Translations under genes and position numbers: made by a program
The notes under the pieces: generated by a model
Database searches by the model: none
What the model saw: only the letters and a program-made list of their open reading frames with translations
Told to the model about the DNA's origin: nothing
Shown: piece after piece, positions 56,234 to 64,000 of the stretch
How positions within the stretch are numbered: the stretch's first letter is position 1
How the letters are laid out: each line of letters begins with the position of its first letter
Source of the DNA: Luteolibacter flavescens
GTDB taxonomy: Bacteria > Verrucomicrobiota > Verrucomicrobiia > Verrucomicrobiales > Akkermansiaceae
DNA length: 64,000 bases
Direction of reading: 5' to 3'
NCBI RefSeq assembly: GCF_025950085.1
Contig: NZ_JAPDDS010000018.1
Location: 1-64,000, forward strand

Positions 56234-56768
56234 CCCTCGCCCGCTGCGGCAGCTTGGGAAGCTTCGGCAGGTGGTGCGGCATGATCGCCGAGAAAAGGTG
56301 GACGATCGGGAAGGCGAGCAGCGCCGCGATGATGCCCGAGAGCAGCACGCCGACCATGAAGGTGGCCGCATTCACCACCCCGAGGTGCGGGATGTGGAAG
56401 GTCCCGGCGAATTCCGGCGGCGCGAGGCTGAAGAGATCCTGCACCTGATTGCCCAGCCAGAGCTGGGCGACCCAGATCGGGACATTCGTCACGGGATTGG
56501 AAAGCCAGGTGACCGCCACGGCGAAGGGGATGTTTCCCTTCATCCGCATCGCAGCAATGGCCGCGAAGAGCGACTGGGGGATCAACGGGATGACCCCGAA
56601 GAAGAGCCCTATCGCCAAGCCGATGGCCACCGTGTCGCGGCAGGGCTTCCACAGGCGACGTTCGAAGATCGGCTGCGTCAACTTCCGCCACCAGACGCGG
56701 TGGCGCAGCTTGGGGTGGCGCAGAGCCCGATAGGCGCGCCTGACCAGCCAGAGATACTTTTGCTTCAT
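56193..56768 (-). CDS. DUF2062-family membrane protein
   Basis: A 191-residue membrane protein. RVWWRKLTQPIF and GLAIGLFFGVIPLIPQSL match the DUF2062 family, with NPVTNVPIW as a further mark, and there are three or so membrane segments. The family is conserved but of unknown function, sometimes linked to glycosyltransferase genes. The start at 56768 (MKQKYLWLV) is chosen. Its 3' end overlaps the TPM-domain gene on the opposite strand by 41 bases. Confidence 0.82.
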   Translation of the reverse strand: MKQKYLWLVRRAYRALRHPKLRHRVWWRKLTQPIFERRLWKPCRDTVAIGLAIGLFFGVIPLIPQSLFAAIAAMRMKGNIPFAVAVTWLSNPVTNVPIWVAQLWLGNQVQDLFSLAPPEFAGTFHIPHLGVVNAATFMVGVLLSGIIAALLAFPIVHLFSAIMPHHLPKLPKLPQRARAIVPPRGSRSSGS

Positions 56769-56849
56769 ACCGCGGTGGATCGCGCCCGATCCATCCGCCG
56801 GGCTGCCGGACTTTCCCTCCACCTCGACGATCAGGCAACCGTAAATCCC

Positions 56850-56876
56850 TTGCCGGGGCGGATCTTGGCCTACAAG
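56850..56876 (+). promoter_or_regulatory. Possible promoter of uppP
   Basis: TTGCCG (56850-56855), 15 bases, TACAAG (56871-56876), 17 bases before the ATG. The architecture resembles the other close-set promoters in this window, but the spacer is short. Confidence 0.3.
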
Positions 56877-56893
56877 GTCCGCGCCACTCCCTC

Positions 56894-57853
56894 ATGAACT
56901 GGTGGCAAGCTCTCATCCTCGGCATCATCGAGGGACTCACTGAATACCTCCCCGTCAGCTCCACCGGCCACCTCATCGTGGCACAGCGGATGATGGGCAT
57001 CGGCATTGATGCGGACCCTTTTCAGGCCGCCCTTGAGAACGAAGCGGCCAATTGCTTCGCGATCTGCGTGCAAGGCGGCGCGATCCTGGCCGTGGCGGGT
57101 CTCTACTGGCCGCGCGTGCGCCAGATGATCCTCGGGCTCTTCGGGAAGGACAAGGAGGGCCTGAAGCTGGTCCTCGCACTGATCTGCGCTTTCATGCCCG
57201 CCGCTGTGATCGGCCTGCTCGCCAATGACTGGATCGAGGCGAAACTGTTTCATTTCAAGTGGGTCGCCATCGCCTGGTTCGTCGGCGGCCTGGGCATCCT
57301 CGGCGTGGCCCGCTGGATGAAGAAGGGCGGTGGATCCAAGGGCGTGGAACTCGCCGAGATCACCATAAAGATGGCGCTGGTCATCGGATTCGCCCAGTGC
57401 ATCGCCATGTGGCCGGGCACCTCCCGCAGCCTGATGACCATCATCGGGGCGCTTTTCATCGGCTTGCGCCTCAGTGCGGCGGTGGAGTTTTCCTTCCTGC
57501 TCGGTCTCCTGACCCTCGGAGCCGCCACGGCGAAGAAGGCTGTCTGGGGTGTCGATCTCGCCGAGAAGTGGCAGCACCTGCCCGGCTACGAGACCCAAGT
57601 GGCCCTCCACGCGGTTGCGGAAAAATACGACCAGAAGCTCGGTGGTGCCCAGCTCATGTGGGACACGTATGGCCTCGTCCCCCTCGCGGTCGGCGTCATC
57701 GCCGCGACGATTTCCGCCGCCATCGCGGTGAAGTGGATGGTTTCCTACCTGAACCGCAAGGGGTTGGGAGTCTTCGGCTGGTATCGCATCGCCATCGCCG
57801 CCATCGCCGCAGTGCTGATCGGCACGAATACCCTCGGCCTCGGAGCGGGCTGA
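56894..57853 (+). CDS. uppP: Undecaprenyl-diphosphatase
   Basis: A 319-residue inner-membrane protein (BacA/UppP) that removes a phosphate from undecaprenyl diphosphate, recycling the lipid carrier for peptidoglycan and O-antigen. EGLTEYLPVSSTGH and WPGTSRSLMT are the two conserved catalytic motifs. Seven or eight membrane segments are seen. It stands alone, before the M23 peptidase gene. Confidence 0.96.
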   Translation: MNWWQALILGIIEGLTEYLPVSSTGHLIVAQRMMGIGIDADPFQAALENEAANCFAICVQGGAILAVAGLYWPRVRQMILGLFGKDKEGLKLVLALICAFMPAAVIGLLANDWIEAKLFHFKWVAIAWFVGGLGILGVARWMKKGGGSKGVELAEITIKMALVIGFAQCIAMWPGTSRSLMTIIGALFIGLRLSAAVEFSFLLGLLTLGAATAKKAVWGVDLAEKWQHLPGYETQVALHAVAEKYDQKLGGAQLMWDTYGLVPLAVGVIAATISAAIAVKWMVSYLNRKGLGVFGWYRIAIAAIAAVLIGTNTLGLGAG

Positions 57854-57930
57854 GCCGCTCCTTCCGGGAGTTGCCCGGTAGGGATCGAATTTCTCTTGCC
57901 CGGGGCAGCTTGCGAGCGTGCACTGGCGGG

Positions 57931-58590
57931 GTGAGCGGAGCGTCACGGAAATCCCTTCTGATCCTGCTGGCCCTGCTCGTGGCCTTGCTGGCCCCTGTCC
58001 ACGGCCAGCAGCGCACCGCGCGCGTGCCGCTGGCGGATGGCTTTGACTACCCGGTGGGCAAGCCGGATGCGACCGGCTACTACACGGCGCGCGGCTTGCG
58101 CCTGCGCCCGCCGGTTCACTTCGGCGAGGACTGGAATGGCCGCGGCGGTGGCGACACCGATTTGGGCGACCCGGTTTACAGCATCGGCGACGGCGTCGTC
58201 ACCTGGGCCTACGATGTCCGCCAGGGCTGGGGAAATGTCGTGATCATCCGCTACGCCTACCGCGACCCTGCGTCCGGCCAAGTGCGGTTCATCGATGCCC
58301 TCTACGGCCACCTGCGGGAAATGATGGTGAAGGTCGGCCAGATCGTGAAGCGCGGCCAGCAGGTCGGCACCATCGGGAACAACCGCGGCATGTACGCCGC
58401 GCACCTTCACTTCGAGATCCGCCACAATCTCAGCATCGGCATGCACCGCGAGAGCGTGGCGCGCGACATGACGAACTGGGCGGATCCCACCCAGTTCATC
58501 AAGAAGTACCGCCGCCTGAACCGCGACTGGGGCAAGGCCGCCATGCCGCTCGGCACGTACAAGGAATATCAGGGCTTCAAGGGCATCTGA
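57931..58590 (+). CDS. M23-family metallopeptidase
   Basis: A 219-residue exported zinc peptidase that acts on peptidoglycan crosslinks. A GTG start at 57931 gives signal peptide SLLILLALLVALLAPVHG. The LytM-type zinc site is HFGEDWN, with the second His motif HLHFEIRH. The frame runs further upstream inside uppP, but that is read-through in another frame. The gene follows uppP by 77 bases, which fits joint envelope functions. Confidence 0.88.
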   Translation: MSGASRKSLLILLALLVALLAPVHGQQRTARVPLADGFDYPVGKPDATGYYTARGLRLRPPVHFGEDWNGRGGGDTDLGDPVYSIGDGVVTWAYDVRQGWGNVVIIRYAYRDPASGQVRFIDALYGHLREMMVKVGQIVKRGQQVGTIGNNRGMYAAHLHFEIRHNLSIGMHRESVARDMTNWADPTQFIKKYRRLNRDWGKAAMPLGTYKEYQGFKGI

Positions 58591-58597
58591 CGCGGAC

Positions 58598-59242
58598 ATG
58601 GCACGACGCCGACCGATGAATCCCTGGCAGTTCGCGGTGCTGCTGGTCTTGGCCGTGGTCGTCACGCTCCTGAAGGAGTGGAAGGAGCCCACCGTCGCTT
58701 CCGGGCAGAAAGACCGCCCGAAGACCTCGACCTACGAGGTCATCACCGGCTGCCTCTGGCAGGATCACAAGAGCAACGACGGCGACAGCTTCCACGTCCG
58801 CCTGCCGGATGGCCGGGTCGAGCAGGTCCGCCTCTACTACGTGGATGCCCCGGAAAGCCAGCGCCGCACTTACCGCGGCGGCAAGTCGAACCATGAGCGC
58901 ATCCACCAGCAGGCGCAGGCGCTCGGCCTGACCGATGACCAAGCCGTGGAGATCGGCCAGCGTGCCAAGGCCCGCGTCCACGAGCTTCTCGCCGGCAAGC
59001 CCTTCACCCTGCACACCCGCTGGGACGATCCCTTCAACGACCGCCGCTACCATGCCTTCGTCACGCCGGAAGGCGGCGGCCCGTTCCTGGAGGAAACGCT
59101 GGTCCGCGAAGGCCTCGTCCGCATTCACACGAGGGGTGCCGAGATGCCCGACGGCACGCCGGTGAAAGCCCGCCTCAAGCGACTGCGTGAGCTGGAGAAA
59201 GAGGCGAAGCAGGCCGGGCGCGGTGCCTGGGGGCGCTTCTGA
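58598..59242 (+). CDS. Thermonuclease-like (SNase-fold) protein
   Basis: A 214-residue protein with an N-terminal membrane anchor or signal (FAVLLVLAVVVTLL) and a staphylococcal-nuclease-like domain. The pattern includes NDGDSFHVRLPDG, YYVDAPESQ and VREGLVRIHTRG. Active-site Asp and Arg/Glu positions are likely, but the fold also serves as a binding domain. It follows the M23 gene by seven bases and is probably cotranscribed. Confidence 0.82.
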   Translation: MARRRPMNPWQFAVLLVLAVVVTLLKEWKEPTVASGQKDRPKTSTYEVITGCLWQDHKSNDGDSFHVRLPDGRVEQVRLYYVDAPESQRRTYRGGKSNHERIHQQAQALGLTDDQAVEIGQRAKARVHELLAGKPFTLHTRWDDPFNDRRYHAFVTPEGGGPFLEETLVREGLVRIHTRGAEMPDGTPVKARLKRLRELEKEAKQAGRGAWGRF

Positions 59243-59251
59243 GCGGCGCTC

Positions 59252-59644
59252 CTATCGAGTGTCCATGGCCCGCCATTCTTCGAGGATGGGGACGTCGGCC
59301 TCCGCCCAATCGAGCTCGCCGAGTTCGTCCGGGCCGCACCAGCGGATCTCCGAGTGCTCGTGCGGATGGGGTTGGCCGGAAAGGATGCGGCACAGGAAAG
59401 GATGCAGGCGGATGGGGCCGCGGCCGTAGTCCCACACCACGGGCGTGAGGGCGGTGGCGGTCTCCACGCGGATGCCCAGCTCTTCCTCCAGCTCGCGGAC
59501 CAGTGCGTCAGAGGGGCTTTCGCCGGGCTCGACCTTGCCGCCGGGGAATTCCCACTTGCCGCCGAGGTGCTTGCCCTCCGGGCGCTTGCAGGCCAGCAGG
59601 CGGCCCGTGCCATCGAGGATCAGGCCTGCGACGACCTCGATCAT
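59252..59644 (-). CDS. mutT: MutT-type Nudix hydrolase (8-oxo-dGTP diphosphatase)
   Basis: A 130-residue Nudix protein. The box GGKVEPGES-x-x-x-ALVRELEEELGI is complete, and EVVAGLILDGTGRLLACKR is the MutT lead-in. It cleans oxidised nucleotides such as 8-oxo-dGTP. Start overlaps the stop of the upstream phosphoesterase gene (59641-59644), so the two are translationally coupled. Confidence 0.93.
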   Translation of the reverse strand: MIEVVAGLILDGTGRLLACKRPEGKHLGGKWEFPGGKVEPGESPSDALVRELEEELGIRVETATALTPVVWDYGRGPIRLHPFLCRILSGQPHPHEHSEIRWCGPDELGELDWAEADVPILEEWRAMDTR

Positions 59645-60363
59645 CGGCCGTCGGCGAGGCGCTCGGCCAGCATGGAAGGCAGGCCGGCATCGATGATCTT
59701 CCGCTGGGTGGTCGCGAGGTCGTACTCCACCCGGCGGAATACGACCAGCTTGTGCTCCAGATCGTAGATCGCGTAGCAGGCGCGCCAGTCGCCGTCGCGG
59801 GGCTGGCCCACGGAGCCGGCATTGATGAAATATTTCGAGCCGTCCTCGATCACCACGGAATCCGCGGCCACCTCGGTCACCTTGTCCGTCTTCACATACA
59901 CCCGCGGGACGTGGGTGTGGCCGTGGAAGCAGACCTGAGTGAACTGGTACGAGAAGTTCGACATCGCGTCGAAGCGGTTCGTCACGTAGTTCCAGTGCGC
60001 AGGCTGGTCCAAGGTGCTGTGGACCACGGTGAAGTCCTCCACCTGGCGGACCATGCGGAGGCGGCGCAGCCAGGTGCGCTGCTCGTCGGTGAGCTGTTCG
60101 CGGGTCCACTCCAGCGCGGCCGCGGCCACCGGGTTCATGGATTCCAGCGAGTGGGTGCCGGAGGCATCCTCGTCGTGGTTCCCCTTCACCACCGGGCAGT
60201 CCATGGCGCGGACTTTTTCCAGGCAGGCGGCGGGGTCTGCATTGTAGCCGACCACGTCGCCGAGGCAGACGTAGTCGGTGCATCCTTGCTCGGCGGCATC
60301 GGCCAGCGCAGCCTCGAGGGCTTCGAGGTTGGCATGAATGTCACCAAAGAGAGCGATTCGCAT
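59641..60363 (-). CDS. YfcE/MJ0936-type metallophosphoesterase
   Basis: A 240-residue calcineurin-like phosphoesterase. Metal-binding motifs are FGDIHANLEAL, CLGDVVGYN, VVKGNHDEDASG and FHGHTHVPRV, with AGSVGQPRDGD near the end. The enzymes cleave phosphodiesters with two metal ions; physiological substrate unclear. Coupled to mutT downstream. Confidence 0.92.
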   Translation of the reverse strand: MRIALFGDIHANLEALEAALADAAEQGCTDYVCLGDVVGYNADPAACLEKVRAMDCPVVKGNHDEDASGTHSLESMNPVAAAALEWTREQLTDEQRTWLRRLRMVRQVEDFTVVHSTLDQPAHWNYVTNRFDAMSNFSYQFTQVCFHGHTHVPRVYVKTDKVTEVAADSVVIEDGSKYFINAGSVGQPRDGDWRACYAIYDLEHKLVVFRRVEYDLATTQRKIIDAGLPSMLAERLADGR

Positions 60364-60426
60364 GGGAGACTAGCGGCGGGAGAGGCTTTAGGTGACGGCT
60401 CCGTCGGCTGTCGAGTCAAACCCGGT

Positions 60427-61383
60427 TCAGTGGCCAAGAGTGAGGCGCTGCCGGGCCACTTCCTTCAAACGGATGTAGCTCTTCGGGTCTTCCGGAGAAA
60501 TGCCCCTGCGGCCTTCCAGGATGCGGATTCCCGTCTCCACGCCCCGCTCGGGCATGCGGTCGACCACGTTGTTCACGTAGTAGTCGCCCAGAATCCGCAG
60601 CGCCCTTTCCTCGCTGCCGAAGATGGACAGCGCCAGCGCCGCGGGGTCTTCCGGTTCGTTGGTCTGGTATTCCAGCGTGTAGCACAGCGCCAGCAGGGTT
60701 GGCACCCGGTTTTCCTGATGCACCAGCAGGGACCTCACGGCGGCGAGCATCTCGGCGGGATCCTTGCCCGCCCGGGCCTCGGCGAAGAATCGCTGGCGGT
60801 GGACGTATGGCGGGGCCTTCCCCGTCGCGACCGCCTTCCGCAGCGCCTCGACCGCGGCCTGATCGTCAGGAAACCGGCGGCCGTCCGTCAAAAGCACGGC
60901 ATACAGCATCGGCAACTGCCAGTCGCCGGGGTTGTTCGCGATGCCGCGGATGTAGAATTGCCTGCCCTTTTCCACCCACCGGCGCTCCTCGGCCTGCTTG
61001 CGGAGCGGCGGCAGATCGGACTCCAGACGATACCACGCGGCGGCATTGTAGGCCATGTGCCAGGCCCCCATGTCCCAGTAGTAGGTGCCCTGGGGCGAGA
61101 GCTCCACGGCGGTATTCATCCAGCCTTCCAGATCGGTCCACTCGCATTTGTTGAAGTGGCCGGTCGCCTGGAGCTGGGCAAAGGTCGCCACCAGCGTCCG
61201 CAGGCCGGACAGGGCGATTGCCCAGCTATTCTGACCGATTTTCTCACGGGTCGCGATCTCCAGCGGCGGGGAAAGCAGCCCCTGCTGCCGGAAGTCCGCC
61301 GTCACCGCCTGCTCCAGCGGCAGGCGCAGCAGTCCCCCGGCGAGGAAGACGGCGGCGGCGATGAGCGGTCGGCGGGATTTCAT
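60427..61383 (-). CDS. Membrane-anchored TPR-like protein, last gene of ABC operon
   Basis: A 318-residue protein with an N-terminal membrane segment (RRPLIAAAVFLAGGLLRLPL) and a soluble, mostly helical TPR-like body (for example GTYYWDMGAWHMAYNAAAWY and ERALRILGDYYVNNV). It starts one base after the stop of the ABC permease gene, so it is translated with it and is likely part of the exporter. No known motif is present. Confidence 0.78.
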   Translation of the reverse strand: MKSRRPLIAAAVFLAGGLLRLPLEQAVTADFRQQGLLSPPLEIATREKIGQNSWAIALSGLRTLVATFAQLQATGHFNKCEWTDLEGWMNTAVELSPQGTYYWDMGAWHMAYNAAAWYRLESDLPPLRKQAEERRWVEKGRQFYIRGIANNPGDWQLPMLYAVLLTDGRRFPDDQAAVEALRKAVATGKAPPYVHRQRFFAEARAGKDPAEMLAAVRSLLVHQENRVPTLLALCYTLEYQTNEPEDPAALALSIFGSEERALRILGDYYVNNVVDRMPERGVETGIRILEGRRGISPEDPKSYIRLKEVARQRLTLGH

Positions 61384-61384
61384 C

Positions 61385-62299
61385 TCAGAACTCCTTCTTG
61401 GAAAAGACCAGCCAGGACACGAAGAGGTGCATCACGAGGTAGAAGCCCGTCACCCCGCACAGCGTGGCCACCGTCCCGGGCGGGACCTCCATCCCGGAGA
61501 TGATCTTGTCGATGACGTTGTAGAGCGACATGTCCGGGAAGATGGTCGCCACGGCCAGTCCGGCGAGGCGCTCCATGGCGCTCACCCCCGCGGAGTCGAA
61601 GTAAACCTCGCGCGCCGTGGCCTGGAAGTTCCCGATGAAATAGACGATGAAGCCGGTGACCGTCGTGAAGAGCGTGCTGCTGGAGAGGATGGAGAGCAGC
61701 AGGGCGGCGGAGGCGATCACCACCGCGCGGAGGAATACCGCGAGCACCGCGACCTGCAGGTCCCAGCCCGGTCCCAGCTTGGCCGTCTCTTCCTTCATAG
61801 CCGCGATCTGGTCGGGCGGCCAGCCGATGCGGAGGGCCGAGGCGGTCTGCGCCTCCAGTACCATGTTCGTGCGGATCGTCAGCACCCCCATCATGAGCAA
61901 GTCCATGAGCAGCAGCGAGGTGAAGATGAGCAGCACGAGCCCGCCCAGCTTTCCCACCAGGTAGTCCAGCCGCGGTACCGGCTTGGCCAGGATGGTGTAG
62001 AGCGTGCGGTCCTCCACGTCCTTCGGGATCAGCAGCGCCGTCGCCACGATCCCGATGACCACGGAGAACATCGTCATGGTCCCGAGGGACAGGTTCCGGA
62101 TCGAGCGCAGCACTTCCATGCCTTCGAGATTCGGGCGGTCGATGTGCTGGATGTTGAAGAGATTGCTCGCCAGCAGGATGACGGCGAAGATCCCGAGGAA
62201 GTAGAAGACCTTCATCCGCACGAGCTGGGTGAAGGTGTGCATCGCGATCACGCCGATGCGGCGTGGATTGAGCGGGCGGTTGGGCGCGGGGCGGTGCAT
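61385..62299 (-). CDS. ABC-2 type transporter permease
   Basis: A 304-residue inner-membrane protein with about six helices (VFYFLGIFAVILLASNLF, MTMFSVVIGIVATALLI, LVLLIFTSLLLMDLLMMG and LAVFLRAVVIASAALLLSIL). The cytosolic segment DVEDRTLYTILAKPVPR is typical of ABC-2 permeases. It pairs with the ATPase encoded nine bases upstream. The substrate of the exporter is unknown. Confidence 0.88.
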   Translation of the reverse strand: MHRPAPNRPLNPRRIGVIAMHTFTQLVRMKVFYFLGIFAVILLASNLFNIQHIDRPNLEGMEVLRSIRNLSLGTMTMFSVVIGIVATALLIPKDVEDRTLYTILAKPVPRLDYLVGKLGGLVLLIFTSLLLMDLLMMGVLTIRTNMVLEAQTASALRIGWPPDQIAAMKEETAKLGPGWDLQVAVLAVFLRAVVIASAALLLSILSSSTLFTTVTGFIVYFIGNFQATAREVYFDSAGVSAMERLAGLAVATIFPDMSLYNVIDKIISGMEVPPGTVATLCGVTGFYLVMHLFVSWLVFSKKEF

Positions 62300-62308
62300 C
62301 GGGTCGGG

Positions 62309-63166
62309 TCAGCGGTCGTCGCGGCGGTTCACGGTTTCTTCCAGGAAAAGGCGCTCCAGAGTGGTCTTTGGCCGGCCGGCGCGCAGCAGCTCCGCTTTGC
62401 CGTCGGCCTGGATCTCCGTGGTCAGCCGGGCCAGCAGCTCGGGCGAGGCGTCGCGCAGCACGATCTCCGTCTGGTCGCCGATGGCCAGCAGGTCGTCGAT
62501 GCGGCCTTCCTTCACCATCTTGCCGCGATGGATGATGCCCACGCGATCGCACACCTCCTGCACCTGCTCCAGCAGGTGAGAGCAGAGGAAGACGGTGATG
62601 CCGCGCTTCTTCAGGTCGAAGATGAGGTCGCGGATCTCGCGGGAGCCGACCGGATCGACCCCGGCGGTGGGCTCGTCCAGGATGACCAGCCGCGGCTCCT
62701 GGACCAGTGCCTGGGCCAGGCCGATGCGCTGGAGCATGCCCTTCGAGTAGCCGCCGAGCCGCCGGTCGCCCGCGCCCTCGAGGTCCACCAGGTGGAGCAG
62801 TTCCTTCACCCGGGCCTCCAGCTTCGCGCCGCGCAGGCCGCAGAGCTTCCCGTAAAAGCGCAGCGTCTCGGTGCCGCTCAGGTGCTTGTAGAAGTAGGGA
62901 TTCTCCGGCAGGAAGCCGACATCCTGGCGCGAGTCGACCTTCATCGAGTCGTTGCCAAAGATCCGGCACACCCCGGAGTCCGGCTGCACCAGGCCCAGCA
63001 GCGCCTTCATGGTGGTGGATTTCCCGGAGCCATTCGGCCCGATGAGCCCGTAGACCTCGCCTGGGGCGATGGTCAGCGACACGTGGTCCACCGCGCGCAG
63101 CGGTTCCTTGCGGCCCGCCGGGCGGAAGTCCTTTACCAGATCGGTGATCTCTACGGCAGTTTCCAT
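62309..63166 (-). CDS. ABC transporter ATP-binding protein
   Basis: A 285-residue ATPase. Walker A is GPNGSGKST, the signature is GGYSKGMLQRIG and Walker B is LVILDEPTAGVDP, followed by the switch histidine in FLCSHLL. The ATG at 63166 starts METAVEITDL; a longer frame to 63223 is not supported. It leads the operon with the permease and the TPR protein. A TTGCCG-N15-TAGCAT promoter lies just before it. Confidence 0.93.
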   Translation of the reverse strand: METAVEITDLVKDFRPAGRKEPLRAVDHVSLTIAPGEVYGLIGPNGSGKSTTMKALLGLVQPDSGVCRIFGNDSMKVDSRQDVGFLPENPYFYKHLSGTETLRFYGKLCGLRGAKLEARVKELLHLVDLEGAGDRRLGGYSKGMLQRIGLAQALVQEPRLVILDEPTAGVDPVGSREIRDLIFDLKKRGITVFLCSHLLEQVQEVCDRVGIIHRGKMVKEGRIDDLLAIGDQTEIVLRDASPELLARLTTEIQADGKAELLRAGRPKTTLERLFLEETVNRRDDR

Positions 63167-63179
63167 CGGCGCGCTGAGG

Positions 63180-63206
63180 ATGCTAGAGGGAGAGCGGCGT
63201 CGGCAA
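63180..63206 (-). promoter_or_regulatory. Promoter of the ABC exporter operon
   Basis: On the minus strand TTGCCG (63206-63201), 15 bases, then TAGCAT (63185-63180). The ATG is 13 bases further. It resembles the promoters of the YdeP-like, fur-like and ileS genes. Confidence 0.45.
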
Positions 63207-63290
63207 CGTGTTTCGCCCGTCAATCTGGCCGGGATGACTCAAGCGAGTCCTTGTCAAAGTTACGTCTTGGTGCAATTTCGCGACTACCCC

Positions 63291-64000
63291 ATGAAACGAG
63301 CACTTCAATTCTGCGGCGCGGCTCTGCTCGCGCTCTTCACGACCTCCTGTTTCGAGCAGGAATCCACCGTCAGCCTGAACAAGGACGGCAGCGGCACCAT
63401 CACCCAGACCATCCTGATCAGCGCCGAGATGGTGGAAATGGCCGCCCAGAGCGGTCAGGACCCCACCAAGGACATGGTGGACAAGAAGAAGGCCGAGGAG
63501 CAGGCCGCCAAGATGGGCGAGGGCGTCACGGTCGAGAAGGTCGAGGCGCTTGAGAAGGGCGGCAAGAAGGGTGCCATCGTCGTTTTCGCCTTCAAGGACA
63601 TCAACAAGGTGAAGTACAGCTTCAGCGACGCGCTCTCCGGCATGCAGGAGGAAGGCGCGGGCGGCCCGGGCGGCGATGCCCCGGATGCGGATGGCAAGAA
63701 GGCCGCGGAAGAGCCGATCAAGTTCACCTACAAGGACGGCGAACTCGTCATGACCGTGCCTCAGGACAAGGCGAAGGACGGCGACAAGAAGGCCGGTGAA
63801 GAGGCCAAGGAAGACGACGCCGAAGACCCGATGGCCGCCCAGATGATGGAAATGATGAAGGAGATGTTCAAGGACATGCGCGTCACCTTCAAGCTGGAGA
63901 TCCCCGGCGGCATCGCCGAGTCGAATGCCAGCCACGTGAGCGGCACCACGGTGACCATCATGGACGTTCCCTTTGGCAAGCTCGTCGGCGACCCGGCGAA
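63291..64000 (+). CDS. Lipoprotein of unknown function (partial, runs off the right edge)
   Basis: The first 236 codons are visible and the frame has no stop before the edge. It has a lipoprotein signal ending LALFTTSC. The body is charged and rich in Lys, Glu and Asp, with Met-rich helices (AAQMMEMMKEMFKDM), a GDAPDADGKKA linker and a beta-rich start (STVSLNKDGSGTITQT). Family not recognised. TTGTCA-N17-AATTTC may be its promoter (63251-63279). It is divergent from the ABC exporter operon. Confidence 0.8.
   Translation, partial: MKRALQFCGAALLALFTTSCFEQESTVSLNKDGSGTITQTILISAEMVEMAAQSGQDPTKDMVDKKKAEEQAAKMGEGVTVEKVEALEKGGKKGAIVVFAFKDINKVKYSFSDALSGMQEEGAGGPGGDAPDADGKKAAEEPIKFTYKDGELVMTVPQDKAKDGDKKAGEEAKEDDAEDPMAAQMMEMMKEMFKDMRVTFKLEIPGGIAESNASHVSGTTVTIMDVPFGKLVGDPA

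Noticed and set aside
61361-63553. Very long plus-strand ORF across the ABC operon
   Set aside because: Composition typical of antisense reading in high-GC DNA (many His, Arg, Gln); the operon on the other strand has clear ABC motifs.

Overview
The window is high-GC bacterial chromosome, almost certainly from a Verrucomicrobium of the Luteolibacter/Haloferula kind. The signs are a PEP-CTERM type secreted protein, a GH97 enzyme with a long multi-module tail, an orphan prepilin-like protein, a Gram-negative lipid A kinase (LpxK), many short lipoproteins, and Verrucomicrobia-style promoters set very close to the start codon. No rRNA, tRNA or CRISPR array was seen. Most of the window is core or housekeeping sequence.

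Layout: 1-2.6 kb holds the tail of a nuclease-like protein and recQ. 2.8-7.2 kb is an iron-sulfur assembly operon, fur-like - sufC - sufB - hicB - hicA - sufD, with a PerR/Fur-like box over its promoter and a toxin-antitoxin pair inserted between sufB and sufD. 7.4-12.7 kb has a secreted GH97 glycosidase flanked by two paralogous exported proteins, only one of which keeps a sorting tail. 12.8-15.6 kb is a five-gene, translationally coupled membrane operon ending in a wax-synthase-like MBOAT protein, preceded by a hairpin that hides its ribosome binding site. 15.7-20.8 kb holds an adenylation/carrier/acyltransferase fusion and a membrane-anchored transglutaminase. 20.8-33.1 kb holds recJ, a YbaK-like deacylase, lpxK, a YdeP-like molybdoenzyme, a prolyl oligopeptidase, an IspH-like protein that has lost all three cluster cysteines, and a GH76 mannanase. 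33.2-33.4 kb is a 217-base nested palindrome, probably a mobile repeat.

33.6-39.4 kb carries TPR, protease-like, membrane and radical SAM proteins. 39.6-46.2 kb is the most interesting block: a WGR/HEAT-repeat protein, an overlapping SWIM zinc-finger protein, a 229-base structured noncoding RNA with all retron hallmarks, and a retron-type reverse transcriptase. I read this as a complete retron defence system with a two-protein accessory module.

46.2-64 kb returns to core functions: ileS-lspA, a prepilin-like protein, rph, leuA with a leucine-rich leader peptide, uppP, an M23 peptidase, a thermonuclease-like protein, mutT, a phosphoesterase, an ABC exporter operon and a truncated lipoprotein at the right edge.
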